Positions 25,975 to 36,642 are shown, numbered from the stretch's first letter. The stretch is DNA of 64,000 nucleotides from Gemmatimonadota bacterium (GCA_022822445.1 JAJEBR010000005.1:124001-188000); one strand, 5' to 3'. Made by a program: numbers and translations. Notes: generated by a model not told the origin, from the letters alone.

Positions 25975-27083
25975 GGGCGCAGGCCCCGGGCAGCGCGGCC
26001 GAGGCGCCCTTGCCGGCGGGCCTGGCGGGGGACGCTCCGGCGCCCATGCGCGTCGCCGTGCTGCTGGGAGGCAGCTCGGAGGAGCGCGGCGTCTCCCTGG
26101 CGAGCGGCTGCGAGGTGGCCGCGGCGCTCCGGTCGCGCGGGCACGACGTCGTTGCGGTCGATGCGGCGGGGGGACCGCTTTCGGCCGCGCAGGAACGCAT
26201 GATCCTGGAGTCGGGGATCGGCGCGGCGGAGATCCCCGTGCCCCCGCCCCCGCGTGCCGGCGCACTGCCGGAGGACGGCGTGGTCGCGCGGGTGGCTGCG
26301 CTCCGGGAAGCGGAGACGGTGTTTCTGGCGCTGCACGGGGGCGCGGGTGAGGACGGCACCGTGCAGACCCTCCTGGAGGTGGCCGGGATTCCCTACGCCG
26401 GGAGCGGGCCGCTGGGGTGCGCGCTCGCCATGGACAAGGATCTCACCAAGCGGCTGCTTCGGGACGCCCGGGTGGACACGCCGGACTGGATCGCGGGGCG
26501 GGCGCCCGGCGCGGAGGTGGTGGCCCGTCTTGGCGTGCCGGTGATCGTGAAGCCGGCCAACGGGGGTTCGTCGGTGAGGCTGACGCTGGCCGGCAGCGCG
26601 GGAGAGGTGGACGCCGCGGCGGAACTGGCGGGGGCGGGTGGGGATCCCGTCCTCTACGAAAGGTACGTGGAGGGGCGCGAATTCACCGTCGGCATCCTGG
26701 GCTGCCACGCGCTGCCCGTGGTGGAGATCGAGCCCGTGCGCGAACTCTTCGACTTCGACTGCAAGTACGAACCGGGGATGGCCCGCGAGACCGCGCCCGC
26801 CGGGATCCCGTCCGAGACCGCCGAAGTGCTTCAGGCGGCGGCACTCGTGGTGCATCGGACGCTGCGGCTGGAGCACTTTTCGCGCGTCGACTTCATGATG
26901 GACGGGGACGGGCGGGCCTGGTGCCTGGAGGCGAACGCGCTCCCGGGCCTCACCGGGAACAGCCTTCTGCCGAAGGCGGCGGCTGCGGCCGGGATTGAAT
27001 TTCCGGAACTCTGCGAACGTATCTGTATAATGGGCAGGGACGCCGGGCCGGGGCGGGATGACGGGACTGGAGCGGAGCCATGA
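25971..27083 (+). CDS. ddl: D-alanine--D-alanine ligase
   Basis: This ATP-grasp ligase makes D-Ala-D-Ala for peptidoglycan. It is 370 residues from GTG 25971, which overlaps the previous TGA; from ATG 26046 it would be 345 residues starting MRVAVLLGGSSEERGVSL, the usual family N-terminus, so the first 25 residues are doubtful. Seen: FLALHGGAGEDGTVQTLLE, GSGPLGCALAMDKDLTK, VIVKPANGGSSVRL, VLYERYVEGREFTVG, FSRVDFMMDGDGRAWCLEAN and LPGLTGNSLLPKAA. All catalytic blocks look intact. It overlaps the rhomboid gene by ATGA. Confidence 0.93.
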   Translation: MRAQAPGSAAEAPLPAGLAGDAPAPMRVAVLLGGSSEERGVSLASGCEVAAALRSRGHDVVAVDAAGGPLSAAQERMILESGIGAAEIPVPPPPRAGALPEDGVVARVAALREAETVFLALHGGAGEDGTVQTLLEVAGIPYAGSGPLGCALAMDKDLTKRLLRDARVDTPDWIAGRAPGAEVVARLGVPVIVKPANGGSSVRLTLAGSAGEVDAAAELAGAGGDPVLYERYVEGREFTVGILGCHALPVVEIEPVRELFDFDCKYEPGMARETAPAGIPSETAEVLQAAALVVHRTLRLEHFSRVDFMMDGDGRAWCLEANALPGLTGNSLLPKAAAAAGIEFPELCERICIMGRDAGPGRDDGTGAEP

Positions 27084-28084
27084 GGTACAGTCAGCAGCCA
27101 CCCGGATTCGGGACCGCCACGGTGCGGGTTCACATGACGCCCTGGGTCAAGGCGCTCCTGATTGCCAACGGGGTGGTCTTCCTGGCGACCCTCGTCGTCA
27201 GCTTCGTTACCGGGCCGGAGTCGATCTACGACCTGTTCGCCTTTTCGCCCGCGCGCATCTGGTCCCGCCCCTGGGGCATGGTGACCTACATGTTCGTGCA
27301 CGCCGGCGTCTGGCACCTGTTGATGAACGCCCTGTTCATCTTCTTCTTCGGTCCGCCGCTGGAGTCGCGCTGGGGCTCGAACATCTTCATCCGGTTCTAC
27401 CTGATCTGCGGTCTCGGCGGCGTTCTGCTGAGTTTTGCCTTCTCCGACGCGGCGATCGTGGGCGCCTCGGCCGCCTGCTACGGGATGATGCTCGCCTTCG
27501 CGATGATCTGGCCGAACACACCGGTGTACATCTGGGGCCTGATCCCGGTGAAGGTGAAGTGGCTGGTTCTTGTCCTGGTGGGGGTCAGTTTCCTCAGCGC
27601 GGTCGGCCCCGGCGGAGGCGGGATCGCACACCTGGCCCACCTTGGCGGGGCGGTCGCGGGCTTCCTGATGATGAAGAGCGGGTTGTTGCCGGCGTTCGCG
27701 CCGGGGGCGCCGCCAGGGGGTGGTTGGGGGCCCGGCGCCCGAGGCGGCTGGAAGCCCGGACCCGGAGGCGGCAGGGCGCGCGCGGGCGCCGGGGGCGTGA
27801 AGCGCGGGTGGGCTCGCTGGCGGGATGGGATCGCCGGCCGGATTGGTGGACGGGGCCGGCAGCGCGGCGGGCGTTCGTGGGTCGTTCGGGATGGCGGTGG
27901 GGGAAGCGAACCGAAGGGACGTCCCGGCCGGCGCACCAGGGAGGACCGGAACGAGCGCGAACGGACCCAACTCGATCAGGTGGACGCCGTGCTGGACAAG
28001 ATCTCCCGGCGGGGCATCAACTCGCTGACGGCGGAGGAGCGCGACCTCCTGGACCGGGTGTCGCGGCAGACGCGGGCCAACTGA
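27080..28084 (+). CDS. Rhomboid family intramembrane serine protease with RG-rich linker and C-terminal helix
   Basis: This is a 334-residue protein. Six hydrophobic segments fill residues about 20-205. WGMVTYMFVHAGVWHLLMNA is the helix-2 signature, VGASAACYG holds the nucleophile Ser (GxSx), and GIAHLAHLGGAVAGF supplies the catalytic His. After the membrane core comes a Gly/Arg/Pro-rich basic linker (about 205-285), then a compact segment QLDQVDAVLDKISRRG and LTAEERDLLDRVS. This is a C-terminal motif seen in rhomboids of several phyla. Substrates are unknown. The start overlaps ddl. Confidence 0.9.
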   Translation: MRYSQQPPGFGTATVRVHMTPWVKALLIANGVVFLATLVVSFVTGPESIYDLFAFSPARIWSRPWGMVTYMFVHAGVWHLLMNALFIFFFGPPLESRWGSNIFIRFYLICGLGGVLLSFAFSDAAIVGASAACYGMMLAFAMIWPNTPVYIWGLIPVKVKWLVLVLVGVSFLSAVGPGGGGIAHLAHLGGAVAGFLMMKSGLLPAFAPGAPPGGGWGPGARGGWKPGPGGGRARAGAGGVKRGWARWRDGIAGRIGGRGRQRGGRSWVVRDGGGGSEPKGRPGRRTREDRNERERTQLDQVDAVLDKISRRGINSLTAEERDLLDRVSRQTRAN

Positions 28085-28139
28085 GCGGCGGGGAGGCGTC
28101 GGCGGGCCAGGGTCCGGGTGTACCGGGGGCGTCGCGGGG

Positions 28140-28169
28140 TTGACCCGTGCGCGGGGCGGTTCCTACAAT
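28140..28169 (+). promoter_or_regulatory. Sigma-70-type promoter for the EF-G-like gene
   Basis: TTGACC (28140-28145), 18-base spacer, TACAAT (28164-28169). Both boxes match 5 of 6 consensus positions. The predicted leader is about 50 bases and ends in AAAAGGAGGTGGC before the ATG. Confidence 0.65.
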
Positions 28170-28228
28170 CCGGTCCCTTGCGCCAACCTGAGGGGTGACC
28201 CCACAGACGGAATCGAAAAGGAGGTGGC

Positions 28229-30322
28229 ATGGCCGAGGCCAGGTCGTTCAGAACGGAAGACATACGCAACGTGGTGGTGCTCGGGCACGGCGGCTCGGGC
28301 AAGACCACCCTGATCGACGCGGTCTGCTTCGCGTCGGGTACGTCTCGGCGGAAGGGCAGCGTCGGCGACGGCACCGCGCTGACCATGACCACCCCGGAGG
28401 AAAAGGCACACGGCATGTCCCTGGAGCTGACGGTGGCCCACGCCGTCCACAACGGGACGAAGATCAACCTCCTCGACACCCCCGGGTACATGGACTTCCT
28501 GGGAGAGGCCGCAGCGGCGGTCAGGGTTGCGGACGCCGCCCTGGTCACGGTCGGCGCGACCTCGGGCGTCGAGGTCGGCACGGAGATGGTCTGGGAGCTG
28601 TGCGAGAAGCGCGGACTGCCCCGGATGATCTTCGTGTCGATGATGGACAAGGCGCACGCGGACTTCGCCCGGGTGCTGGACGAGGTGAGGGAGAAGCTCG
28701 CCCCCGGCGCGGTGCCGGTCCAGGTCCCGATCGGGTCCCAGGACGACTTCCGCGGGGTCGTGGACCTCCTGACCGGCAAGGCCGCCGTCTTCAGGTCCGG
28801 CACGGTCTCCGGCGAATCCGAGGAGGCGGCGGTGCCGGGCGAGGTGGCCGACGACGTGGAAAACTGGTCGACCGAACTCATGGAGACGCTGGCGACCACC
28901 GATGAGGAGCTCCTGGACCGGTATCTGGAGGGTGAGGAGATCCCGCTGGAGGAACTGGTCGCGGCGCTGGCCGGGGCGACTGCCGAGGGCGAAGTCGTGC
29001 CCGTCTTCTGCGGCGCGGCCGAGCAGTCCTTTGGGGCGGTGGAGCTGGCCCGCAAGCTGGTGGAGCTGGCCCCGCATCCCGGCCGGGCCGGCGAGGTCGG
29101 CGCCGTGGGGGCCGATGGAGGCGAGGTCAGCCTGAACGCCTCCGACGAGGAGTCGCCCACCGCGCTCATCTTCAAGACCAGCGCGGAGCCGCACGTCGGC
29201 GAACTATCCCTCTTCCGCGTGTACTCCGGGATGCTCGTGAACGGCAGCGAGTTGCGGAACGTGAACCGGGGCGCCAGCGAACGGATCAATCATCTGTCGA
29301 TTCCGCAGTCCAAGGAGCGCGTGGGTGTGGAGGCGCTGCACGCGGGCGACATCGGAGTCGTCGCCAAGCTCAAGTCGAGCCGAACGAACGACACGCTCTC
29401 GGCACCCGCCAACCCGGTCACCCTCGAAGGGGTCGACTTCCCACGGGCCGACATATCGATAGCGGTGCGCGGGGTGGCGCGCGCCGACGAGGACAAGCTC
29501 GGCGAGGCACTCGGCAGACTCCACGACGAGGATCCGACCTTCGTCGCCGAGTTCGTCCCCGAGTTGCGCCAGACGATCGCGCGCGGGCTCGGCGAGCTGC
29601 ACTTCATGGTGCAGTTCGAGCGCATGAAGCGGAAGTACGGGGTCACCGTGGAGACCGAGGCGCCCCGGATCGCGTACCGCGAGACCATCACCGCGCCGGC
29701 GGAGGGACAGGGCCGCTTCAAGAAGCAGACCGGCGGCAGGGGCCAGTTCGGCGACTGCTGGATCCGGCTGCGGCCGAAGGGGCGGGGCGAGGGCTACGAG
29801 TTCATCAGTGCCATCAAGGGCGGGGTGATTCCCACCAAGTACGTTCCCTCGGTGGACCGGGGGATCCAGGAGGCGGCAGCCAGGGGCATTGTGGCGGGCT
29901 ATCCCATGGTGGACTTCGAGGCGGAGTGCTACGACGGTTCCTACCATTCGGTGGACTCGTCGGACATCGCCTTCAAGGTGGCCGGGTCGTACGCCTTCAG
30001 GAACGTGGCCGAGAAGGCCAGGCCGGCGCTCCTGGAGCCGATCGTCGAGGTTCGTGTGACGGTGCCGGACGAGTATCTGGGTGACGTGATGGGCGATCTG
30101 AACGGCCGTTCCGCCCGCGTCCTCGGGATGGATCCGCTGGGCGGCAACACGGTGATCCGCGCGCAGGTGGCCGAGGCGGAGCTGTACCGGTACGCCTCCT
30201 CGCTGCGCTCGCTCACGCAGGGGCGGGGGCACCACAGGCGCAAGTTGCTCGGGTACGATGTGGTGCCGCCGGTGCGGGCCGCGAAGATCGTCGCGCAGGC
30301 GGAGGCCGAAAAGGAGAACTGA
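28229..30322 (+). CDS. Elongation factor G-like translational GTPase (EF-G2 type)
   Basis: This 697-residue protein has a strong promoter and ribosome site. The G domain has an intact P-loop GHGGSGKTT (residues 19-27), a G3 box DTPGYMDF (83-90, Tyr where canonical EF-G has His), but G4 reads SMMD in FVSMMDKAHADF instead of NKMD. The switch-I segment is EEKAHGMSL in place of RGITI. Domains II-V follow (GELHFMVQFERMKRKYGV, TGGRGQFGDCWIRL, GNTVIRAQVAEAEL). EF-G2-type proteins are known paralogues of uncertain ribosomal function. The missing Lys in G4 makes nucleotide specificity an open question. Confidence 0.88.
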   Translation: MAEARSFRTEDIRNVVVLGHGGSGKTTLIDAVCFASGTSRRKGSVGDGTALTMTTPEEKAHGMSLELTVAHAVHNGTKINLLDTPGYMDFLGEAAAAVRVADAALVTVGATSGVEVGTEMVWELCEKRGLPRMIFVSMMDKAHADFARVLDEVREKLAPGAVPVQVPIGSQDDFRGVVDLLTGKAAVFRSGTVSGESEEAAVPGEVADDVENWSTELMETLATTDEELLDRYLEGEEIPLEELVAALAGATAEGEVVPVFCGAAEQSFGAVELARKLVELAPHPGRAGEVGAVGADGGEVSLNASDEESPTALIFKTSAEPHVGELSLFRVYSGMLVNGSELRNVNRGASERINHLSIPQSKERVGVEALHAGDIGVVAKLKSSRTNDTLSAPANPVTLEGVDFPRADISIAVRGVARADEDKLGEALGRLHDEDPTFVAEFVPELRQTIARGLGELHFMVQFERMKRKYGVTVETEAPRIAYRETITAPAEGQGRFKKQTGGRGQFGDCWIRLRPKGRGEGYEFISAIKGGVIPTKYVPSVDRGIQEAAARGIVAGYPMVDFEAECYDGSYHSVDSSDIAFKVAGSYAFRNVAEKARPALLEPIVEVRVTVPDEYLGDVMGDLNGRSARVLGMDPLGGNTVIRAQVAEAELYRYASSLRSLTQGRGHHRRKLLGYDVVPPVRAAKIVAQAEAEKEN

Positions 30323-30340
30323 ACCGGGCGGGTCCGGCCG

Positions 30341-30650
30341 CTACCGCGTGTAGATCAGCAGCACTCCGTTGGCACCGCGCTGGCCGTAGGCGAGTCCGGC
30401 TTCCAGCGGGGTCAGGAGCTGGAAGTACCTGAGGCGTCGGCGAGCAGCTTCTCGGTGATGCCGGGGCCGGGCACGCGCCGCCCTGACCAGCCCCGCGAAA
30501 TCGAAGATCCGGGGGCACGATCGAGTCGATCCGGGCGGCGGTCAGGCCGCTGAAGCGTACGCCGGGGGTCGTGAGCCGGGCAGGCCGGTTGCGGCGGCCC
30601 GCCACGACAATGGGCTCGAGGACGATCGCTTCGGTCGCCCCAACGGAGGC
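30341..30650 (-). pseudogene. Decayed TonB-dependent-receptor plug-like/outer-membrane protein remnant
   Basis: On the minus strand the DNA still encodes pieces of one protein in different frames. ATEAIVLEPIVVAGRRN and LTTPGVRFSGLTAARIDSIV are in one frame; IFDFAGLVRAAR, then PLEAGLAYGQRGANGVLL with IYTR and a TAG stop, are in another. The end resembles the plug-domain tail (YGxRGANGVxxIxTR) found in TonB-linked outer-membrane proteins. At least one frameshift lies near 30515, and the sequence between the pieces looks shortened. It has no start codon in a sensible place. It occupies most of the 436-base gap between the EF-G-like gene and yebC. Confidence 0.6.
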
Positions 30651-30758
30651 CGGCAGCGGGTCGCTATATTGAAGACTGGAAGCCGCGAACGGGTGCGGGG
30701 GCCCGCTCCGGCCAGAGAGTCGCATCCACCCTCAGGTTCCATCCGATGGAGGCGCCCC

Positions 30759-31505
30759 GTGGCGGGACACAGCAAGTGGTCGCAGATCAAGCGCAAGAAG
30801 GCGGTGAACGATCAGAAGCGCGGCCAGGTCTTCACAAAGGTCATCCGTGAGCTCACGGTAGCGGCCCGGGAGGGTGGGGGGGACCCGAACTTCAACCCGC
30901 GGCTTCGCCTGGCGGTCGACGCGGCCAAGGCGGCGAACATGCCGCAGGAGAACATCGACCGGGCGATCAAGCGCGGGACCGGCGAGCTCGCGGGTGTCAC
31001 CTACGAAGAGGTCGTCTACGAGGGATACGGACCAGGAGGCGTGGCCCTTTACATCGAGACGCTGACGGACAATCAGAAGCGCACCGTCGCCGAGGTCCGG
31101 CACCTCCTCGACAAGAACGGGGGGAACCTGGGGACAGCCGGGTCGGTGGCGTGGCAGTTCGACCGCATGGGGATGATCTATCTGTCGGGGGAGGAAGTGG
31201 ACGAGGACCGGGTCTTCGAGGCCGCGGTCGAGGCGGGGGCCGACGACGTGCGCAGCGAGGCGGGCGAATTCGTGGTCACCACCGAGGCCGGCCTGCTGCA
31301 CGAGGTGCGGAGCGCGTTGCTGGATGCGGGGCTCACCGTCGCGTCGGCGCAGCTCACGATGGTGGCCCGCAGCGAGGTGGCGGTCGGGGGGCGGGACGGC
31401 GCACGCCTCCTCAGGTTGCTCGACCTGCTGGACGACCACGATGATGTTCAGCAGGTGCACTCCAACGCCGAGCTCGACGAATCGGTGCTGGCGCAGGCGT
31501 CATGA
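30759..31505 (+). CDS. YebC/PmpR family protein (TACO1-like)
   Basis: This 248-residue protein starts at GTG 30759, eight bases after GGAGG. It opens MAGHSKWSQIKRKKAVNDQK and continues VFTKVIRELTVAAREGGGDP, YEGYGPGGVALYIETLTDN, RTVAEVRHLLDKNGGNLGT and SVAWQFDRMG. These are near-invariant blocks of the family. Members act as transcription regulators (PmpR) or as translation factors that relieve stalling at prolines (recent view of YebC/TACO1). The gene heads the ruvCAB cluster with an ATGA overlap, a very common arrangement. A TATATT at 30665-30670 may be its -10 box. Confidence 0.95.
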   Translation: MAGHSKWSQIKRKKAVNDQKRGQVFTKVIRELTVAAREGGGDPNFNPRLRLAVDAAKAANMPQENIDRAIKRGTGELAGVTYEEVVYEGYGPGGVALYIETLTDNQKRTVAEVRHLLDKNGGNLGTAGSVAWQFDRMGMIYLSGEEVDEDRVFEAAVEAGADDVRSEAGEFVVTTEAGLLHEVRSALLDAGLTVASAQLTMVARSEVAVGGRDGARLLRLLDLLDDHDDVQQVHSNAELDESVLAQAS

Positions 31506-32113
31506 GCGAGGGGCCGGGCGGAATCCGCAGAGCGAGGGACGAGGACGTGCGAAGCGCGGGCGTCGTGAACGAGGGGCCGGAGGGCGGCGCGGGCGTGTTG
31601 CTGGGCATCGATCCGGGCACGGCGGTCACGGGTTTCGGCGTGGTCGCGGTGGACGGACGGCGCCGCGCGGAACTCGTCGAGTGCGGGGTGATCCGCACCT
31701 CCCCGCGCGCGGTGCTCTCGGTGCGCCTGAAGGAGATCCATGAGGGGGTGGCCGCGCTGATCGAGGAGTTCTCCCCGGCGGCGGTCTGCGTCGAGAGTGC
31801 ATTTTTCGGGAAGAATGTGCGAAGCGCGCTCACCCTGGGGCAGGCCCGCGGGGCGATCATCGTTGCAGCGGCGCTAAGTGCGGTGGAGGTCGTGGAGTAC
31901 GCGCCGCGGGACATCAAGAAGGCCGTGGTGGGGACGGGCGCCGCGACCAAGGACCAGGTCGCGTACATGGTCCGCCGGCACCTCCGCCTTCGTAGCGATC
32001 CGAAGCCGAGCGACGCAGCGGACGGCATCGCCGCGGCGCTCTGTCACGCCTTCACGGGGGCGCTGCCGGGCCGTTCCTCCGGTGCTCGCGCGGGGGCGCT
32101 GGCGTCGTCGTGA
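31502..32113 (+). CDS. ruvC: Crossover junction endodeoxyribonuclease RuvC
   Basis: This 203-residue Holliday-junction resolvase has acidic catalytic residues in LGIDPGTAVTGFGVV (Asp, about residue 36), CVESAFFGKNVRSALTLGQ (Glu) and KPSDAADGIAAALCH (two Asp). The first 30 residues are an extra low-complexity leader; a later start is possible, but the ATGA overlap with yebC supports 31502. It acts with RuvAB, encoded next, to cut four-way junctions symmetrically. Confidence 0.95.
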   Translation: MSEGPGGIRRARDEDVRSAGVVNEGPEGGAGVLLGIDPGTAVTGFGVVAVDGRRRAELVECGVIRTSPRAVLSVRLKEIHEGVAALIEEFSPAAVCVESAFFGKNVRSALTLGQARGAIIVAAALSAVEVVEYAPRDIKKAVVGTGAATKDQVAYMVRRHLRLRSDPKPSDAADGIAAALCHAFTGALPGRSSGARAGALASS

Positions 32114-32703
32114 TCAGCCGCGTGCGGGGCAGGGTCGTCAGCCGGGACACGGACCGCGTCGAGCTGCTGGCGACGAGCGGGGTCGTCTACGAGATCCACG
32201 TTCCCCTGACGGTCTTTCAGCGGCTGCCCGAGGAGGGAGCGGAGCTGGAGCTGCGCACCGCGTACGTCGTCCGCGACGAGATTCCGAGCCTGTACGGATT
32301 CATCGAGCACGGCGAGCGGGACCTTTTTCATCGGCTGATGAAGGTCCAGAAGGTCGGGCCGCGGCTGGCGATGGCGCTGATGAGCAGCTACCGCGCCGGC
32401 CGGCTGGCCCGGGGAATCCTGGAGAAGGACGCCAAGCTGCTGTCGCGGGTGAGCGGGGTGGGGAAGAAGACGGCGGAGCGGATCGTGCTGGAGCTCTCGG
32501 ACAAGGTCGCCGATCTTGCGGTGGCGGGGGAGGGCACCGGACCCGAGGCGAAGCGGACCGCCGAGGCGGTGGCCGCGCTCGTCGCCCTGGGCTACTCCTT
32601 CACGGATGCCGACGAGGCCGTGCGGGACGCGATCGGCGAGGACGGTGCCGAAAGCACCGAAGCGCTGGTCCGCCGGGTCCTCGCGCAGCGCGGACAGGGT
32701 TGA
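32110..32703 (+). CDS. ruvA: Holliday junction branch migration protein RuvA
   Basis: This 197-residue junction-binding subunit starts at a GTG that overlaps the ruvC stop. It begins [20 protein letters not shown] (OB-fold domain I). Two helix-hairpin-helix motifs follow: [18 protein letters not shown] and [19 protein letters not shown]. The C-terminal domain III that contacts RuvB ends with [20 protein letters not shown]. Length is normal for the family. Confidence 0.96.
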   Translation: MISRVRGRVVSRDTDRVELLATSGVVYEIHVPLTVFQRLPEEGAELELRTAYVVRDEIPSLYGFIEHGERDLFHRLMKVQKVGPRLAMALMSSYRAGRLARGILEKDAKLLSRVSGVGKKTAERIVLELSDKVADLAVAGEGTGPEAKRTAEAVAALVALGYSFTDADEAVRDAIGEDGAESTEALVRRVLAQRGQG

Positions 32704-32722
32704 AGGGAGGGATGAGCACGCG

Positions 32723-33784
32723 ATGAGCGGACGCACCGAGATCACGACCCCGGAGGTCCTTCCGCAGGAGAAGCTGTCCGAAATCTCGCTCAGGCCCCGG
32801 CACCTGGCCGGATTCATCGGGCAGGGAAAGCTGAAGGAGGCGCTTGAGATCTCCATCCAGGCTTCCCGTGAACGGGGCGATCCGCTGGATCACATCCTCT
32901 TCCACGGTCCGCCGGGGCTGGGCAAGACCACGCTGGCGCTGCTGCTGGCGCGCGAGATGTCGGTGAATGTCATCACCACCTCGGGGCCGGTGCTGGAGAA
33001 GGCGGCGGACCTGGTCGGCGCGCTGACGAACCTGCGGCCGGGAGACATCCTCTTCATCGACGAGATCCACCGGCTGCGTCCGGTGATCGAGGAGTTCCTC
33101 TATCCGGCGATGGAGGACTTCAAGGTCGAGGTCCGCCTCTCGGAGGGGCCGCGCGCCCACACCATGACGATGGGTGTCGAGCCCTTCACCCTGGTCGGCG
33201 CGACCACGCGCTTCGGCCTCCTCACCGCTCCCATGCGGGCGCGTTTCGGGATCACCGAGCGGCTCGACTTCTACCCGGCCGCCGACCTCGCGCGGATCAT
33301 CGAGCGGAGCGCGCGCATCATGGACGTCACGGCCACCGAGCGGGGCGCGAGGGAGCTGGCGGAGCGGGCCCGCGGCACCCCGCGCGTGGCCAACCGGCTG
33401 CTGCGGCGCGTCCGCGACTTCGCCCAGGTGCGCGCGGACGGCGTGCTCGACGTGAAGGTGGTGCGCGAGGCGCTGGAGCTCCTCAACGTCGACGAGTACG
33501 GACTCGACGCGATGGACACCCGCATCCTGGAGACGATCGTCGACAAGTTCGAGGGCGGCCCGGTGGGACTGAACTCGCTGGCCGTGGCGCTGGGGGAGGA
33601 CGCCGGAACCATCGAGGAGGTGTACGAGCCCTACCTCATCCAGGAGGGATTCATCATGCGGGGGCCGCGGGGACGCGTGGCGACGGGGAAGGCCTTCGCC
33701 CGGCTGGGGCGGCCCTTCCCGGCGAAGGGATCCGGCGGTGCGGGCGGCGATCCCGGCGCCTCCCACCCGAGCCTCTTCAACTGA
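32723..33784 (+). CDS. ruvB: Holliday junction branch migration ATPase RuvB
   Basis: This is a 353-residue AAA+ motor from ATG 32723. Walker A is [17 protein letters not shown], Walker [14 protein letters not shown], and sensor 1 [19 protein letters not shown]. The arginine-finger region and C-terminal winged helix ([34 protein letters not shown]) are present. It drives branch migration with RuvA. It ends in a short Gly/Pro tail that finishes SHPSLFN. It lies 19 bases after ruvA. Confidence 0.97.
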   Translation: MSGRTEITTPEVLPQEKLSEISLRPRHLAGFIGQGKLKEALEISIQASRERGDPLDHILFHGPPGLGKTTLALLLAREMSVNVITTSGPVLEKAADLVGALTNLRPGDILFIDEIHRLRPVIEEFLYPAMEDFKVEVRLSEGPRAHTMTMGVEPFTLVGATTRFGLLTAPMRARFGITERLDFYPAADLARIIERSARIMDVTATERGARELAERARGTPRVANRLLRRVRDFAQVRADGVLDVKVVREALELLNVDEYGLDAMDTRILETIVDKFEGGPVGLNSLAVALGEDAGTIEEVYEPYLIQEGFIMRGPRGRVATGKAFARLGRPFPAKGSGGAGGDPGASHPSLFN

Positions 33785-33803
33785 GTTGGACGGGCCGGCG
33801 GGA

Positions 33804-34955
33804 ATGGGAGCGGGGCTGGTCAGCTCCGGGAGCGAACCCGGCGGGCGCGGGGCACGCGGCGTCACGCGCGGGGTTCACGGGGACGAGCGCGGAGTTCCCG
33901 GTGCGGGGCGCAAAACCGTCTCCACCGCCGACTACGAATACGACTTGCCTCCCGGCCGGATTGCCCGCTACCCGGCCGCCCGGCGCGCGGACTCGCGGCT
34001 CATGGTGCTTTCGCGCTCGGACGGCACCATCCGCCACCGGCGCTTCCGGAACCTGCCCGAACTGATGCGCGCGGGCGACCTGGTGGTCGTCAACGATACG
34101 CGGGTCTTCCCGGCGCGGCTGCGGGGGCGCAAGCCCACCGGCGCCGCGGGGGAGGTGCTGCTGCTCCGGCCGGTGCCGGGCGGCGAAGACCGGGAATGGG
34201 AAGCGCTGGTGCGCCCGGGGCGGAAGCTCAAGCCGGGCCGTCTGCTGGTCGTGGCGCCGGAGCTCTCGGTGCGGATCCTGGAGGCGTGCGCGGACGGACG
34301 CCGGATCGTGCGGCTGGAGGGGGGGGCGGGGGCGCGCGACGCACTGGAGCGTTTCGGGGAGGTGCCGCTGCCCCCCTACCTGGAGCGCGAGGAAGAGCCG
34401 TCCGATCGGGCCCGCTATCAGACTGTCTATGCCCGCCACGAGGGGTCGGTGGCCGCGCCCACGGCGGGGCTGCACTTCACGAAGGCGCTGCTGGACGAGA
34501 TCGCCGCGCGGGGGGTGAGCCGCTGCGAGGTGACGCTGCACGTGGGGACCGCCACCTTCCGTCCCGTGGAGGTGCGCGACCCGGCCGATCACGTGATGGA
34601 GGCCGAGCACTTCGCCGTGCCGGAACGTGCCGCGCGGGAGTACCGGCGCTGCCGCGAGCGGGGCGGGCGGGTGTGGGCGGTGGGGACCACGGTGGTTCGG
34701 ACCCTGGAGACCGTCGCCGCCGGGCGGAGTGGGATCGAAGCCGGGCGGGGGGCGACCGACCTGTTCATCTCGCCACCCTTCGACTTCCGGGCGGTGGACT
34801 GCCTTGTGACCAACTTCCACCTGCCGCGCTCCACCCTGCTGATGCTCGTTGCGGCCTTCGCCGGGACCGGAGCGGTGCTGGACGCATACCGGGAGGCGGT
34901 GGCGAACGGGTACCGGTTCTACTCCTACGGCGACGCGATGGCGGTGGTGCCGTGA
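33804..34955 (+). CDS. queA: S-adenosylmethionine:tRNA ribosyltransferase-isomerase
   Basis: QueA adds the epoxycyclopentane ring from S-adenosylmethionine to preQ1 in tRNA (queuosine pathway). Conserved parts: YEYDLPPGRIARYPAARRAD, LVVVNDTRVFPARLRG, GEVPLPPYLEREEEPSDRAR, YQTVYARHEGSVAAPTAGLH, VTLHVGTATFRPV and VTNFHLPRSTLLMLVAAFAG. The ATG chosen gives 383 residues with a low-complexity leader of about 40 residues before the normal start of the fold. No in-frame ATG lies closer, so the true start is uncertain. Followed by tgt of the same pathway. Confidence 0.94.
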   Translation: MGAGLVSSGSEPGGRGARGVTRGVHGDERGVPGAGRKTVSTADYEYDLPPGRIARYPAARRADSRLMVLSRSDGTIRHRRFRNLPELMRAGDLVVVNDTRVFPARLRGRKPTGAAGEVLLLRPVPGGEDREWEALVRPGRKLKPGRLLVVAPELSVRILEACADGRRIVRLEGGAGARDALERFGEVPLPPYLEREEEPSDRARYQTVYARHEGSVAAPTAGLHFTKALLDEIAARGVSRCEVTLHVGTATFRPVEVRDPADHVMEAEHFAVPERAAREYRRCRERGGRVWAVGTTVVRTLETVAAGRSGIEAGRGATDLFISPPFDFRAVDCLVTNFHLPRSTLLMLVAAFAGTGAVLDAYREAVANGYRFYSYGDAMAVVP

Positions 34956-36266
<1,311 letters not shown>

Positions 36267-36286
36267 CCGGTAAGGAAGCACGAACC

Positions 36287-36625
36287 TTGTCACTTCATAC
36301 CACCCTGGCCACCGCGCTCGCAGCCGACCCTCCCCCACCTGCGTTTCCCCAGGAGGGAGGGAGCGGCATGCCCGTGTTCCTGATCAACCTGGTTCTGATC
36401 GGAGCCATCTTCTACTTCCTTCTCATCCGCCCGCAGCGGAAGGAGCGGCAGCGCCATCAGGAGATGCTCAACAAGCTGACCAGGGGGGACCAGGTGGTGA
36501 CCAACGGCGGGATCGTCGGACAGATCGTCCACGCCACCGAGTCGGAGCTGACGATCAAGACGGCGGAGGACACGCGGATCGTGATCGACCGCGGCTACGT
36601 CGCCCGCAAGGTCACGGACAGCTGA
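36287..36625 (+). CDS. yajC: Preprotein translocase subunit YajC
   Basis: This is a 112-residue single-span inner-membrane protein associated with SecDF. The membrane helix VFLINLVLIGAIFYFLLIRP is followed by the family signature QRKERQRHQEML and LTRGDQVVTNGGIVGQI. TTG 36287 (AAGGA upstream) gives the usual 27-residue leader. ATG 36368, with AGGAGGGAG just before it, is a strong alternative starting MPVFLINL. No secD/secF follow; the next gene is def. Confidence 0.92.
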   Translation: MSLHTTLATALAADPPPPAFPQEGGSGMPVFLINLVLIGAIFYFLLIRPQRKERQRHQEMLNKLTRGDQVVTNGGIVGQIVHATESELTIKTAEDTRIVIDRGYVARKVTDS

Positions 36626-36642
36626 GGGCGGGACCCGGCGCG

